Source: Subtercola boreus (GTDB taxonomy: Bacteria > Actinomycetota > Actinomycetes > Actinomycetales > Microbacteriaceae). Taken from it: a stretch of DNA of 64,000 nt. This document shows, one piece after another, positions 1 through 9,000 of the stretch. A program made the translations under genes and the position numbers. Each line of letters opens with the position of its first letter. The first letter of the stretch is position 1. The stretch lies in the NCBI RefSeq assembly GCF_003399635.1, contig NZ_NBXB01000002.1, forward strand, positions 1 through 64,000, written 5' to 3'. The notes beneath the pieces were generated by a model that searched no databases, was not told the DNA's origin, and was given only the letters and a program-made list of their open reading frames with translations.

Positions 1-346
1 CCGCAGCAGACGTCAACGACGACCCCGACGATACCAGGTCCAGAAACTCGTCCAAAACCACACGACTCACACGAACCATGCAACGCACCAATCAGATCAG
101 ACGTTGCAACGACCATATGACTCCACCCACCGTTTTAGGGCACAAATCGACTCCCCGAGGGGTTGGGTGGGGTGGCGCCGCGCTGGTGCCGAGCAGGGTC
201 GGGTGGGGCGGCGGGCGGGGCGGTGCCGCGCGCAGCGGTATCGGGTGGTGGCGGCGGCGTGTATGTTGCCCCCACCGTCGGTAGGGGCCGAGCGTCAGCC
301 GCGAAAGTACTCCCATGGTGCGCCGCAGAGGCGGCGGCGCACGAGA
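1..346. other. Non-coding stretch downstream of nucS, G-rich
   Basis: I see no gene that I can support here. The open frames are short, low in complexity (Gly, Arg, Trp-rich from G-runs) and overlap in several phases. A frame open from the left edge to about 284 could be the tail of a gene starting outside the window, but its composition is not protein-like. The stretch 201-220 has four runs of three or more G with short loops, a G-quadruplex-type motif on the plus strand just beyond the nucS stop codon. Confidence 0.5.
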
Positions 347-1042
347 CTAAAACAGCCGTGAGTCGCTGTCGTCGAGGCCGCGCATCGCGTCGTAGTCGAG
401 CAGCAGGGTACGCATTCCGCGGTCGTGCGCGAGCGTGCGCGCCTGCGGTTTGATCTCCTGGGCCGCGAAGATGCCGGTGATGGGGGCGAGGTGCGGGTCG
501 CGGTTCATCAGCTCGAGGTAGCGGGTGAGCTGCTCGACGCCGTCGATGTCGCCGCGGCGTTTCAGCTCGACGGCGACCGCGGCGCCGTTCGCGTCGCGGG
601 CGAGGATGTCGACCGGCCCGATCGCCGTCATGTACTCGCGGCGCACCAGCACGTGGCCCTCCCCGAGGAGTTCGATCTGTTCGGCGAGGAGCTTCTGCAG
701 GTGGGCTTCGACCCCGTCCTTCACGAGCCCGGGGTCGACCCCGAGATCGTGCGACGAGTCGGTGAACACCTCGTGGATGGAGACGACGAGGAGATCAGCC
801 GTCTTCGCGTGGGTGACCTTCCAGAGTTCGGTGATGCCGGCGTCCCGCTGCTCGTCGTCGGGTTCCATCACCTGCAGGGTGCACGGCGGGCTCATCCAGT
901 TCAGCGGTTTGTAGGATCCGCCGTCGCTGTGCACGAGGATGCTGCCGTCGTTCTTCAGCATCAGCAGGCGGGTGGCGAGCGGGAGGTGGGCGCTCAGTCG
1001 ACCGGCGTAGTCGACGGCGCATCGGGCTATGACAAGTCGCAC
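347..1042 (-). CDS. nucS: Endonuclease NucS (mismatch-specific)
   Basis: A 231-aa protein that matches NucS over its whole length. NucS (EndoMS) cuts both strands at mismatched bases and replaces MutS/MutL repair in most actinobacteria. The N-terminal DNA-binding half starts [16 protein letters not shown]. The C-terminal RecB-like nuclease half carries [12 protein letters not shown] and [20 protein letters not shown], giving the D-(E-x-K) metal site. The C-terminus DSRLF resembles the sliding-clamp-binding tail known for the family. The start is a GTG, chosen because the family begins at exactly this sequence. The gene stands alone. Its 3' neighbour lies outside the window, and the upstream MFS gene ends 38 nt away on the same strand. 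Confidence 0.93.
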   Translation of the reverse strand: MRLVIARCAVDYAGRLSAHLPLATRLLMLKNDGSILVHSDGGSYKPLNWMSPPCTLQVMEPDDEQRDAGITELWKVTHAKTADLLVVSIHEVFTDSSHDLGVDPGLVKDGVEAHLQKLLAEQIELLGEGHVLVRREYMTAIGPVDILARDANGAAVAVELKRRGDIDGVEQLTRYLELMNRDPHLAPITGIFAAQEIKPQARTLAHDRGMRTLLLDYDAMRGLDDSDSRLF

Positions 1043-1080
1043 ACAGCGAGTTTAGGCGTTACGCGTGAGCGCCGTGAGCG

Positions 1081-2409
1081 TCATCCGCGCGCGAACCGGC
1101 CGGAGCGCTCGCGGGCCGCCGGGGCGGCGAAGGCCGCGACGATCAGCAGCACCAGAATCACGTACAGGGCGTTCAGGATGCCGAACTGCTGCCCGAGGAA
1201 TCCGATCAGCGGCGGGCCGGCGAGGAAGGCGAGGTAGCCGATCATCGCGACGGCGCTGACGCTCGCCGTGGCCTTCTCGGGGTCGTCGGAGGCGGCCGAC
1301 ATGCCGACAGGGAAGCCCAGTGAGGCACCGAGGCCCCAGAGCACGGCGCCGACCACGGCCATCCAGAGGCTCGGAGCGAGGATGAATCCGAGCAGGCCGA
1401 TCGCGCCGAGCAGGGCCGACCAGCGGAGGATCGGTACCCGGCCGAACCGGTCGAGGACGGGGCCGCCGGCGACCCGGCCGACCGTCATCGCCGCGACGAA
1501 CACGCCGAAGACGATGGCGCCGGTGGTGTTCGACTGGTGGTGACCGTCGACGGTGGCGATGGCGAGCCAGTCGTTCGCGGAACCTTCGGCGAAGGCCATT
1601 CCGAGCATGATCAGGCCGATCAGCAGGAGGCGGGTGTCGGCCCAGACGGCGAGGCTCTCGCGGAGACGCTGCTTCAGGGGGAGCTTGGCGCCCGCGCCCG
1701 CGCCAGTGCCAGTGCCAGTGCCAGTACCCGGGCCCGCGCCGGCCGCGGCTGCTGCTGGCGCGACCTCCGCCTCGGTCTCGACGTGCTGCGGGAGGAAGCG
1801 CACGGCGACGATGCCGATGAGGGCGATGAGCGCAGCGATCACGGCGAGGTGCCAGATGACAGGCACCGCGAGGGCGGATGCGCCGGCACCGAGGGCCGCG
1901 CCGGCCACCGTTCCGAGGCTGAAGAAGGCGTGCATCAGCGGCAGGAGGGTGCGCCCGATGGCCCGCTCGGCGGCAGCGCCCTCGAGGTTCATCATCACGT
2001 CCATGGCGCCGTTGCCGAAGCCGAGCACGGCCAGCGCGACCATGCCGAGGGCGAGCTCGGGAACGAACGTGGCGGTGATGCCGATGCCGGCGAGGCCGAT
2101 TGCGACGAGCACCATGCAGAGCGCGATGCCCGCGCGGGGGCCGAGGAGGTGCAGCAACTGCTGCGAGGCGACGAGGCCGAGCACTGCGCCCACGGCGAGA
2201 CCGAGGATGAGCAGGCCCACCTGCGAGGTGTCGAGGCGAAGGTCGTCGCGCACCGCGGGCAGACGGGAGACCCAGGTGGCGATCGCTAGGCCACTCAGCG
2301 TGAAGATGACGAACACGGCATTCCGCCAGGGCTTCAGGCTCACGGATGCCGTGGCCTGGCTGAGGGGAGCCGTGACGTTCGGCGATGCGGACTCGGCCGA
2401 CGGTGACAT
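1081..2409 (-). CDS. MFS transporter
   Basis: A 442-aa polytopic membrane protein with about 12 hydrophobic segments, in the major facilitator superfamily. The motif GLAIATWVSRLPAVRDDL after the first helix and the second-half motif GVFVAAMTVGRVAGGPVLDRFGR (loop 8-9) support the family. The substrate cannot be read from the sequence. The two halves are joined by an Ala/Gly/Thr-rich linker, partly encoded by four copies of GCCAGT at 1702-1725. The open frame extends to 2490, but the ATG at 2409 is preferred: it has AAGGAA about 8 nt upstream, and a longer start would overlap the divergent regulator. Control by the adjacent LacI-type protein through the palindrome at 2436-2453 is an inference from position. 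Confidence 0.85.
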   Translation of the reverse strand: MSPSAESASPNVTAPLSQATASVSLKPWRNAVFVIFTLSGLAIATWVSRLPAVRDDLRLDTSQVGLLILGLAVGAVLGLVASQQLLHLLGPRAGIALCMVLVAIGLAGIGITATFVPELALGMVALAVLGFGNGAMDVMMNLEGAAAERAIGRTLLPLMHAFFSLGTVAGAALGAGASALAVPVIWHLAVIAALIALIGIVAVRFLPQHVETEAEVAPAAAAAGAGPGTGTGTGTGAGAGAKLPLKQRLRESLAVWADTRLLLIGLIMLGMAFAEGSANDWLAIATVDGHHQSNTTGAIVFGVFVAAMTVGRVAGGPVLDRFGRVPILRWSALLGAIGLLGFILAPSLWMAVVGAVLWGLGASLGFPVGMSAASDDPEKATASVSAVAMIGYLAFLAGPPLIGFLGQQFGILNALYVILVLLIVAAFAAPAARERSGRFARG

Positions 2410-2435
2410 GGGGTGAAGTTCCTTGCTGTGACGGG

Positions 2436-2453
2436 AATCGAATCGATTCGATT
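2436..2453. promoter_or_regulatory. Candidate LacI-family operator (18-bp palindrome)
   Basis: AATCGAATCGATTCGATT is a perfect palindrome with the central CG step typical of LacI-family operators. It lies in the gap between the divergent MFS and LacI-type genes, 26 bp from the MFS start and 23 bp from the regulator start, so binding there could repress both. Confidence 0.7.
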
Positions 2454-2476
2454 GCGATTCGACTACGCTAAGGGAT

Positions 2477-3607
2477 GTGAGTGCAAACAATCAACCTCAC
2501 CCCGATGGCGGACTGGATTCGGGGCCCTCGGAAGCTACGGCCGACGTATCGCCGGTCGAGCATCCGCGGGCCACGCTCGCCAACGTGGCGAAGCGGGCGG
2601 GAGTGTCAGCGTCGACGGCGTCGATCGCGTTCAGTGGGGTCGGTTCCATCTCGGAGGCGACACGCGAACGCATCCTGAGAGCCGCTGACGAGTTGCGCTA
2701 CTTCGGCCCCGACCCTCGGGCGCGGTCGTTGCGGCAGGGGCGCTCGGGGATCGTCGGCGTTGTGCTGGAGGATCGCGTGATCCACTCGTTCCGCGACCCG
2801 ATCACCATCGCGGTGCTCGACGGCATCTCCCAGGAACTCGGCAACGAGAACGGCGGGATGCTTCTGCTGACCTCGACGGGCATGGGTGAGTCGAGCATCC
2901 AGAGCGCCGTGTTCGATGCGGCGGTGTTCCTCGGCTGCAGCCCCCGGCTGACCCGGTCGATCGAGGTGATGCGGCAACGGAACATTCCGATGGTGGCGAT
3001 CGAGGGGCAGCATTTCGACGGCGTTCTGAGTGTGGCACTCGACAATCGTGAGGCGGCGACCCGGCTTGCGCAGCATGTGTACGACCTGGGGCACCGAGAT
3101 GTGGCGGTCGTGACGCTGCCGATGGATGCGGTTCGGGAGCTGCGCGCGCTGACCGAGGTGATCGTGGCCGACGCGACGACGGCGGTGTCGATGGAACGGC
3201 TGGCCGGTGCGCGCGAGGTTTACCCGAAGCTCGGCGGATATGTGGCGGCGAACTCGTCGAGCGACGATGGGTTCGCGGCGGGGCTGCTGGCGCTGGGCGG
3301 TGCGGGCGGCGGGTGGAGGCGGCCGACGGCGATCATCGCGCAGAGCGACCTGCTCGCGGTGGGGGTGATCCGGGCCGCTGAGTCGCTCGGGTTGCGGGTT
3401 CCTGGCGATCTGACTGTGGTCGGGTTCGACGGCGCGCGAATCGAAGGCCTCAGCGACCACGACCTGACGACGATGGTGCAGCCCGCGACGGAGAAGGGCC
3501 GGGCCGCCGGGCGTGCTGTGACGGAGCTGCTGGCGGGCGGGCATCCACCCGACGCCCACTTCACCTGCACCCTGCACCTCGGCACGACTTCCGCCCCGCC
3601 GGCCTGA
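2477..3607 (+). CDS. LacI-family transcriptional regulator
   Basis: A 376-aa regulator. The N-terminal helix-turn-helix and hinge lie at about residues 32-70 (ATLANVAKRAGVSASTASIA, then ISEATRERILRAADEL). A periplasmic-binding-protein-like effector domain follows, with PTAIIAQSDLLAVGVIRAAE and PGDLTVVGFDGARIEG, which are diagnostic of the LacI/GalR group. The start is a GTG with AGGGA only a few bases upstream. About 30 residues precede the HTH, so a shorter or leaderless form is possible. It diverges from the MFS exporter and probably represses it until a small effector, perhaps the transported substrate, binds. The effector cannot be named. Confidence 0.88.
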   Translation: MSANNQPHPDGGLDSGPSEATADVSPVEHPRATLANVAKRAGVSASTASIAFSGVGSISEATRERILRAADELRYFGPDPRARSLRQGRSGIVGVVLEDRVIHSFRDPITIAVLDGISQELGNENGGMLLLTSTGMGESSIQSAVFDAAVFLGCSPRLTRSIEVMRQRNIPMVAIEGQHFDGVLSVALDNREAATRLAQHVYDLGHRDVAVVTLPMDAVRELRALTEVIVADATTAVSMERLAGAREVYPKLGGYVAANSSSDDGFAAGLLALGGAGGGWRRPTAIIAQSDLLAVGVIRAAESLGLRVPGDLTVVGFDGARIEGLSDHDLTTMVQPATEKGRAAGRAVTELLAGGHPPDAHFTCTLHLGTTSAPPA

Positions 3608-3658
3608 CCTGACCAGCCCCGCTCCGCGGCCCCCACCCTCCCCTCGATGAGCGCGGGG

Positions 3659-4138
3659 TCAGGGGTGCGGGAGGGCGGCGGAGGACTGGATGGCGCGGAG
3701 CTCGCCCCAGAGGGTGGTGGCCTGCTCGCCGGTGGCCGTCGCCGTGATCTGCACGAGGTCGGTGACGGGTCCGTTCTCGATGATGGCGATGCGCACGCCC
3801 TGCATGAGGGTGCCGACGCGGGCATCCGTGTAGCTGAACTCGATGCGGAAGCCCTCGCCTCCGAGCACGGGCAGGGTGTCGCGGCCGAGCTCCACGCCAC
3901 CCTCGATCGAGGTGACCTGCGCAGTGACTTCCGCTGTGGCCTGCTCGAGCGTGTAGCCGGCGCCGAACCGGGAGACGGCGACGATCACGTTCGGGCGGAA
4001 CTCGCCTGACGGCACGGCGCGTCCGGCGGCGAGGACCGCCCCTGCAGCGCCGAACGAGGCCCAGTCGTCGGGCAGCTCGAGGCTGATCGACGGGTAGGCG
4101 GGGGCGGAATCGCTGGGGAATACCAGGGTGGATGTCAC
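3659..4138 (-). CDS. LpqN/DUF1795-like (PsbP-fold) protein
   Basis: A 159-aa protein without a signal peptide or membrane segment. The sequence (PAYPSISLELPDDW, then GYTLEQATAEV, RIEFSY and NGPVTDLVQITATATGEQ) has the pattern of small LpqN/LpqT or DUF1795 proteins, which adopt a PsbP/Mog1-like fold. The open frame reaches 4540, but the upstream part is an antisense-like shadow of the effector gene. The GTG at 4138, preceded by AAGG, gives the compact family-like protein. It is the last gene of the secretion-type locus, 55 nt after the WXG fusion gene. A role as a chaperone or binding partner of the secreted WXG proteins is inferred from position only. Confidence 0.6.
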   Translation of the reverse strand: MTSTLVFPSDSAPAYPSISLELPDDWASFGAAGAVLAAGRAVPSGEFRPNVIVAVSRFGAGYTLEQATAEVTAQVTSIEGGVELGRDTLPVLGGEGFRIEFSYTDARVGTLMQGVRIAIIENGPVTDLVQITATATGEQATTLWGELRAIQSSAALPHP

Positions 4139-4193
4139 GGTGAGACCTTTTTTGCGGGTGGACTGGGGAGCTGGGTGCCGACGAAGCGACCGG

Positions 4194-5303
4194 CTAGAAG
4201 CCGAAGACGTCGCCGACGTTGTCCACGATGTCCTTCGGACTGAAGGTGAGCTCCTGGGAGAAGCCGCCGCCGATGCCGAAGGTGACGCCGGCGTCCCAGC
4301 CGAGCTGGACCTTGTCCCAGGTGGCGTCGGCGTCGACGTTAGCGTGGGCGCCGATCCCGGTGCTGACCTCGTAGCCCACCTTCTCACTGATGCCGCCGGC
4401 GGTGATCGTGCCGTCTGCGCCGACTTTCGCGCCAGCGAACACTTCGCCGCCCGCGTTGACTCCCGCGCCCTGCGGTCCGATGGTTCCGCCGGCGTTTCCG
4501 TCGACGGCTGCGCCGCCAAGGGCGTTGATGTTGCCGCCAAGGCTGCTGAACTCGTTCAGCTTCACATCGCCCGTGGCGTTGAATTCCTCGCCGACCATTC
4601 CGCTGGCGTCGGACTTCGCGTAGTACTGGCCGTCCTTCGTGACGCCGGCGTGGGCCCCGGCGTCGCCCTTCACGCCGTCGAACCGGTCGACGCTGCCGCT
4701 GCCGACGATGTCTCCGGCGCGGAAGTTGCCGTGCGCTTCACCGCCGACGCCCCAGCCCCAGCCGGCAGTGGCGCTGTGGTCGGTGGCACCGTTCGGGCCG
4801 TAGGTGGTCTCTCGGTTCGCGTGGCCCTCGCCGTTCTGCACGGAGAGCGAACCGCCTCCGGTAGCGCCGTCGCCCTTGATGGGGCCGGTGGTTCCCCACG
4901 AGACCTTGTCGGGGGTGATGCGGATGCCCCCGGGCAGTGTGGCGGAGGGAGTACCCGATCCGGGGCCGGAGCCCGGCGCTGAACCCGATCCAGAGCCGGC
5001 GCCGGAGCCGCCGCCCGCCCCGCCCACACCGTCTGTCGAGGCCGCGTTCTGCTCGTCGGCGTTCCGCAGGAGATCGGCACTGCCCGCCGAGAGCGCGCGG
5101 ATCGCGGACTTCAGGCTCGAGGTGTGCGAACCGTTCCAGTCGCTTCGGAAGCCCTGGGCATCCGGACCCTGCCAGGCGTGCGCAGCGTTCACGTTCGTCG
5201 TCAGAGTCGACGTCAGGCCCGCCAGGCGGGTCGCTGCCGTGTCGAACTGCTGTGCAAGGGTGCGGAGGGATGCGACATCTGCTCCGTAGAAACCACCGGC
5301 CAT
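4194..5303 (-). CDS. WXG100-domain fusion protein, candidate secreted effector
   Basis: A 369-aa protein. Residues 1-95 form a WXG100 (ESAT-6-like) helical hairpin with the turn HAWQGPDAQGF (W44-Q-G46). A Gly/Ser-rich linker (about 96-130) is followed by a Gly/Ala-rich C-terminal domain of about 240 residues with many short repeats of the type GG-aliphatic-x-AGA, ending FSPKDIVDNVGDVFGF. An N-terminal WXG100 module on an unrelated C-terminal domain is the usual layout of type VII secretion effectors. I do not recognise an enzymatic motif. The ATG at 5303 has AAGGAG 8 nt upstream; the GTG three codons earlier would overlap that site. It follows the plain WXG100 gene after a strong hairpin at 5344-5378. 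Confidence 0.75.
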   Translation of the reverse strand: MAGGFYGADVASLRTLAQQFDTAATRLAGLTSTLTTNVNAAHAWQGPDAQGFRSDWNGSHTSSLKSAIRALSAGSADLLRNADEQNAASTDGVGGAGGGSGAGSGSGSAPGSGPGSGTPSATLPGGIRITPDKVSWGTTGPIKGDGATGGGSLSVQNGEGHANRETTYGPNGATDHSATAGWGWGVGGEAHGNFRAGDIVGSGSVDRFDGVKGDAGAHAGVTKDGQYYAKSDASGMVGEEFNATGDVKLNEFSSLGGNINALGGAAVDGNAGGTIGPQGAGVNAGGEVFAGAKVGADGTITAGGISEKVGYEVSTGIGAHANVDADATWDKVQLGWDAGVTFGIGGGFSQELTFSPKDIVDNVGDVFGF

Positions 5304-5343
5304 TCCAACCACTCCTTCTGTCTTTCGCCGAATCCGGAGACGA

Positions 5344-5378
5344 CGAAGGCGGGGACCAACGATCGGTCCCCGCCTTCG
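5344..5378 (-). promoter_or_regulatory. Intercistronic hairpin between two WXG100 genes
   Basis: Arms 5344-5357 and 5365-5378 are perfectly complementary over 14 bp with a 7-nt loop. The hairpin begins 7 nt after the stop codon of the WXG100 gene and ends about 40 nt before the start of the WXG fusion gene. No T-run follows on the minus strand, so it looks more like an RNA-stability or partial read-through element than a full terminator. Confidence 0.7.
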
Positions 5379-5385
5379 GTCGGTG

Positions 5386-5652
5386 CTAAGCGTTCGAAGT
5401 TGCTTCCTGGTCGGACGCGTTCTTCGCCGACTTCTGCGACGCGTCTTCGAGAGCGGCGATGACCTGTTTCAGCGCGGCGGTGTGCGTGGTGTTCCACTCG
5501 CTGCGGAAACCTTCAGCATCCGGACCGGTCCACTGCACATTCTGAAGCGCGCTGGTCAGAGTGGTGAGAATCTGCTGCACCTGCTGCGACTGTGTGTTGA
5601 GCTGTTTGCTGAGTGAGCGGACCTGCTCGACGTCAAGACCCCATACGGCCAT
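5386..5652 (-). CDS. WXG100 family type VII secretion target
   Basis: An 88-aa protein of typical WXG100/EsxA size: helix, W41-T-G43 turn (VQWTGPDAEGF), helix. These proteins are secreted as helical hairpin dimers by type VII systems. It begins MAVWGLDVEQVRSLSKQL. The ATG at 5652 has AAAGGAGA close upstream, and longer frames are shadows. The family's C-terminal YxxxD/E signal is not obvious in the tail KNASDQEATSNA, which is unusual for ESX substrates but common in Firmicutes-type ones. The partner in a heterodimer may be the WXG fusion protein encoded next, since the two N-terminal domains share the stretch W-x-G-P-D-A-x-G-F-R-S. Confidence 0.88.
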   Translation of the reverse strand: MAVWGLDVEQVRSLSKQLNTQSQQVQQILTTLTSALQNVQWTGPDAEGFRSEWNTTHTAALKQVIAALEDASQKSAKNASDQEATSNA

Positions 5653-5700
5653 TTTTCTCTCCTTTGTTGGCGCGAGACCGGATGCTCCGGTTCCCCCTGA

Positions 5701-5730
5701 ATCCTGTGAGGTGTTTCTCTCACGTTTCAA
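5701..5730 (-). promoter_or_regulatory. Candidate promoter of the WXG100 genes with an internal inverted repeat
   Basis: On the minus strand TTGAAA (5725-5730) and CAGGAT (5701-5706) are spaced by 18 nt, giving a 5' leader of about 45 nt. The spacer holds GTGAG-N8-CTCAC (5706-5723), a possible regulator site. A second, unrelated 8-bp inverted repeat lies just upstream at 5758-5775. If real, the WXG genes can be transcribed separately from the ATPase operon. Confidence 0.4.
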
Positions 5731-5757
5731 CAGTATGGGAGGGCCGCCGTCTGGTCG

Positions 5758-5775
5758 ATGGGGAGAACTCCCCAT
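5758..5775. repeat. Short inverted repeat ATGGGGAG-AA-CTCCCCAT
   Basis: A perfect 8-bp inverted repeat with a 2-nt spacer, between the small membrane protein gene and the WXG100 promoter region. It could be a regulator site or a weak hairpin. There is no T-run. Confidence 0.45.
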
Positions 5776-5794
5776 GCGCGGGGGCGCTGCTCGG

Positions 5795-6001
5795 TCAGAA
5801 CCCGCCGGGCCCCGCACCGTTGCCGCCGCCGCGATGGATGCCCGCGTCGAACTCACGGCTGAGGGAGTCCTTGTGGCGGGGAAGGTCCCGCGGATCGAGC
5901 TTCTCCTGGAACTCCTTCGCCCGGTGCTGACGCACGAGCAGGACCACCACGAGCAACACGAACAGCGCTGCGAATCCGATCACGAACCAGAACAATGTCA
6001 T
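5795..6001 (-). CDS. Small single-pass membrane protein
   Basis: A 68-aa protein with one strong transmembrane segment (about residues 3-24, FWFVIGFAALFVLLVVVLLV) followed by a basic, polar cytoplasmic tail that ends in a Gly-rich stretch. GAGGAGG lies 5 nt before the ATG, an unusually good ribosome binding site, which supports a real gene. It lies between the FtsK/EccC-type ATPase gene and the WXG100 gene, in the same direction. An accessory membrane subunit of the secretion machine is a reasonable guess. I recognise no named family. Confidence 0.7.
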   Translation of the reverse strand: MTLFWFVIGFAALFVLLVVVLLVRQHRAKEFQEKLDPRDLPRHKDSLSREFDAGIHRGGGNGAGPGGF

Positions 6002-6072
6002 GAGAACCTCCTCAGGATTCAGTTCAACGCTAGCCCGCCTGGCGAGCGAAGTCCACCGTGCGGGCCCGGGCC

Positions 6073-9000
6073 TCAGGCGTTCGCGAGGGCGATCTGCACC
6101 TTAGTGACGCGGCCCTGGTGCACGAGGAAGCCGCGTCCCGGCGGGAAGTCTGTGCGCTTGAAGCGGCCGAGCGAGGTGCCGAGCAGGGAGTCGCCGTCGA
6201 GTTCGCCGGGCACCAACAGGAGGCCGCGTTTGGCGGTCTTGAAGGGGCCGGCGAGAGTCCAGGCGCCCGACCAGGTCGAGGATTCGCTCTCGCCGATGAC
6301 GAAGACGTCGTCGCGGAGGGCCCGCTTCACGAGGCGGTCGACATCGGCCTCGAGGGGGGATCCGTTCAGCTCGCCGATGTTCTCGAAGACGAGCACGAAG
6401 TCGGCCGCCGCGAGCGAGCCGGCGTCGAGCTGGGCGGCGACGTCGTCGGCGAAGGCCGAGAGCTGGGCCGGGTCGGAGATCGAGAGTGCCCAGAACGGCA
6501 GCTTCGAGAGGGTGGTGGGGCGGGGCGAGACGTGCACGAGCCGCACGGCGGGGCGGGCCCGGTGGATGGCGGTGGCGATGGTCGCGAGGGCGTTCGACCG
6601 GCCGCTGCCCGTCGACCCCGCGACCAGGAATCCGCCGCGCTGGGCGACTCCGAACGGGGCGAGATCCTCGTCGCGGAGGCCGAGGGAGGGGTGAGCGGAT
6701 GCGCCGGGGCCGGCGAGCACAGGCAGTTCCGAGAGCGACACGGCGTCGGCGAGGCGGCCGACCGGGGTGGCGGGCGCGACGCCCTGGCGGCGCATCGAGT
6801 CGGCGAGCCGCGCGATCTCGCGAGCCTGGATGGCGATGTTGGAGTCGCCGCCGAGCACGGCGATCTGCACTTCGTTTCCGGCCATCAGGCCGCGGCCCGG
6901 AGGCGAGACAGCGGAGAGGGCATCCTTCGGCGCGCCGACGAGCGAGTAGTCGTCGGGGTTGGCCATGCGGAGCACGATACGGCGCTGGATGGTCGAGCCG
7001 AGCGAGGCGGGCACGGCGTTCGGGCGGTCGCCGGCGACGACGATGTGCACGCCGACCTGGCGTCCGTCGGTGGCGATCTGCGAGAACACGGTGAACCAGG
7101 CGGAGTGGCCGCCGAACTCGTACTGTTCGCGGAACGCGCCGATGCCGTCGACGAGCACGAGGATGCGCGGTTCGGCAGCAGCGCCGGGCTCCGACGCCAT
7201 GGCGCGGTACTCCCCGATCGAGCCGGCCCGTACTGCTGCGTAGCGGGTGGACCGATCGTCCACCAGATCGCGCAGCATGCGGAGCAGTCGGATGACACGT
7301 TCCTGGTCGTCTCCGGCGATGATGGCGCCGACGTGTGGCAGTTCTTCGAGCATGGCGAGGCCGCTGGAGCCGAAGTCGAGGCCGTAGACGTGCACGGGTC
7401 CGCCGCGCGGGGTGACGGCTGCGGCGACGGCGATGCTCCGGAGGGTGGCGCTCTTGCCGGAGCCGCCGGTGCCGTAGACGGCCATGTTGCCGTCGCGGTC
7501 GGGCTCGTAGAAGACGGTCGGCTGGGCCTGGTTGTCGGGTTCGTCGATCACGCCGAGCAGCAGACGTTCGTCGGTGCGCGGGTTCGGCAGGAGCGAGAAG
7601 TCGTAGAGCGGGGCGAGTTCGTCGAGCCACGGCTTCCGGGGTTCGGGGATGCGCGCGAGGGCGGAGGCGGCCGTGATCGACGTGACCAGCCGTGCGATGT
7701 CGTTCGGCCCCTGGTCGGTGAGGGGGGCGGCGTCTTCAATCGCGGGGGCCTCCCACGCGACACCGGATCCGAAGTTCATCTCGACGATGTCGATGCGGGG
7801 CACGGGGGGTTCGTCGGTGGTCCAGCCCCCGGCGTAACCCGTCTGGAAGGCGGCGATGCGGCCGGGCCCGGTCTTGGCGGCGCCCCGACCTGGGATCGAC
7901 TGGTCGAAGTAGGCGGCGCTCGGATTGCCGAGGATATCGCTGGAGTCGTCGGCGTCGGCCATCCGTAAGGCGATCCGGAGGTTGGTGTTGGCACGCAGGT
8001 TGTCCTTGATGACGCCGGCCGGGCGTTGCGTGGCGAGGATGAGGTGGAGGCCGAGCGAGCGACCCCGCTGCGCGACATCCACGACGCCGTCGACGAACTC
8101 GGGCACCTCGCTGACGAGGGCGGCGAACTCGTCGACGACGATCAGGAGGCTCGGCGGTGCATCCGGGTCGCCCGTCTTCTCGAGCGAGGCGAGATCCTTG
8201 GCCTTCTTGCTGTTCAGCAGGTGCTCGCGGTAGCGGAGCTCGGCCCGAAGCGACGTGAGCGCTCGGCGCACGAGGTGCGGCGAGAGGTCTGTCACGAGGC
8301 CGACGGTGTGCGGCAGGCCCACGCAGTCGGCGAAGGCCGCGCCGCCCTTGTAGTCGACGAAGAGGAAGGTCGCGCGGTCGGGCGAGTGCGCAGCGGCCAT
8401 GCCGAGCACCCAGGACTGCAGGAACTCGCTCTTGCCGGCGCCCGTCGTTCCGCCGACGAGGGCGTGCGGGCCCTGGCTGCGGATGTCCAGGTAGAACGGT
8501 TCGGTGCCGGTGTGCCCCACCAGCGCACGGAGGTTGCCCTCCTTCGAGCGACGGATGTGCGGGGACCCGTCACGGCGGCTGATCGAGTTGCTTTCGCGCC
8601 ACCGGTCGAGCACGGCATCCGGAGCCTCGGCGAGCTCGGTGCCCGCGAGGGCGAGGTAGGAGACCGACTGGGGGAGGTCGGAGGCGTCGTCGATGGGCGC
8701 GCCGACGTCGACGACGGGGGCGAGCTGCTTGGCGAAGCGGTGGGCGAGGGCTCCGTCGACGACCTCGCAGACGACAGGGAAGGTGTTCTCGCCGAGTCTC
8801 ACCTGGCCGGCGGTTGCGCCCTCGGGCGACTGCTCGATGCTCACGAAACTGCGGCAGGCGGCGGGCAGGCTGCCGATCGCGGGGGCCGACCAGACGATAT
8901 GGATGTTCGCGTCAGCGCCGCGCTCGACGAGGCGCGTGAGGCGGCCGCGGTCGACGGGCGCGTCGTCTTCGATGACGAGGATGACCGCCGGGACGAGGGG

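Noticed and set aside
78-453. Short open frames in the first 450 bases
   Set aside because: They are overlapping frames in G-rich or antisense DNA, with no ribosome binding site and no protein-like pattern.
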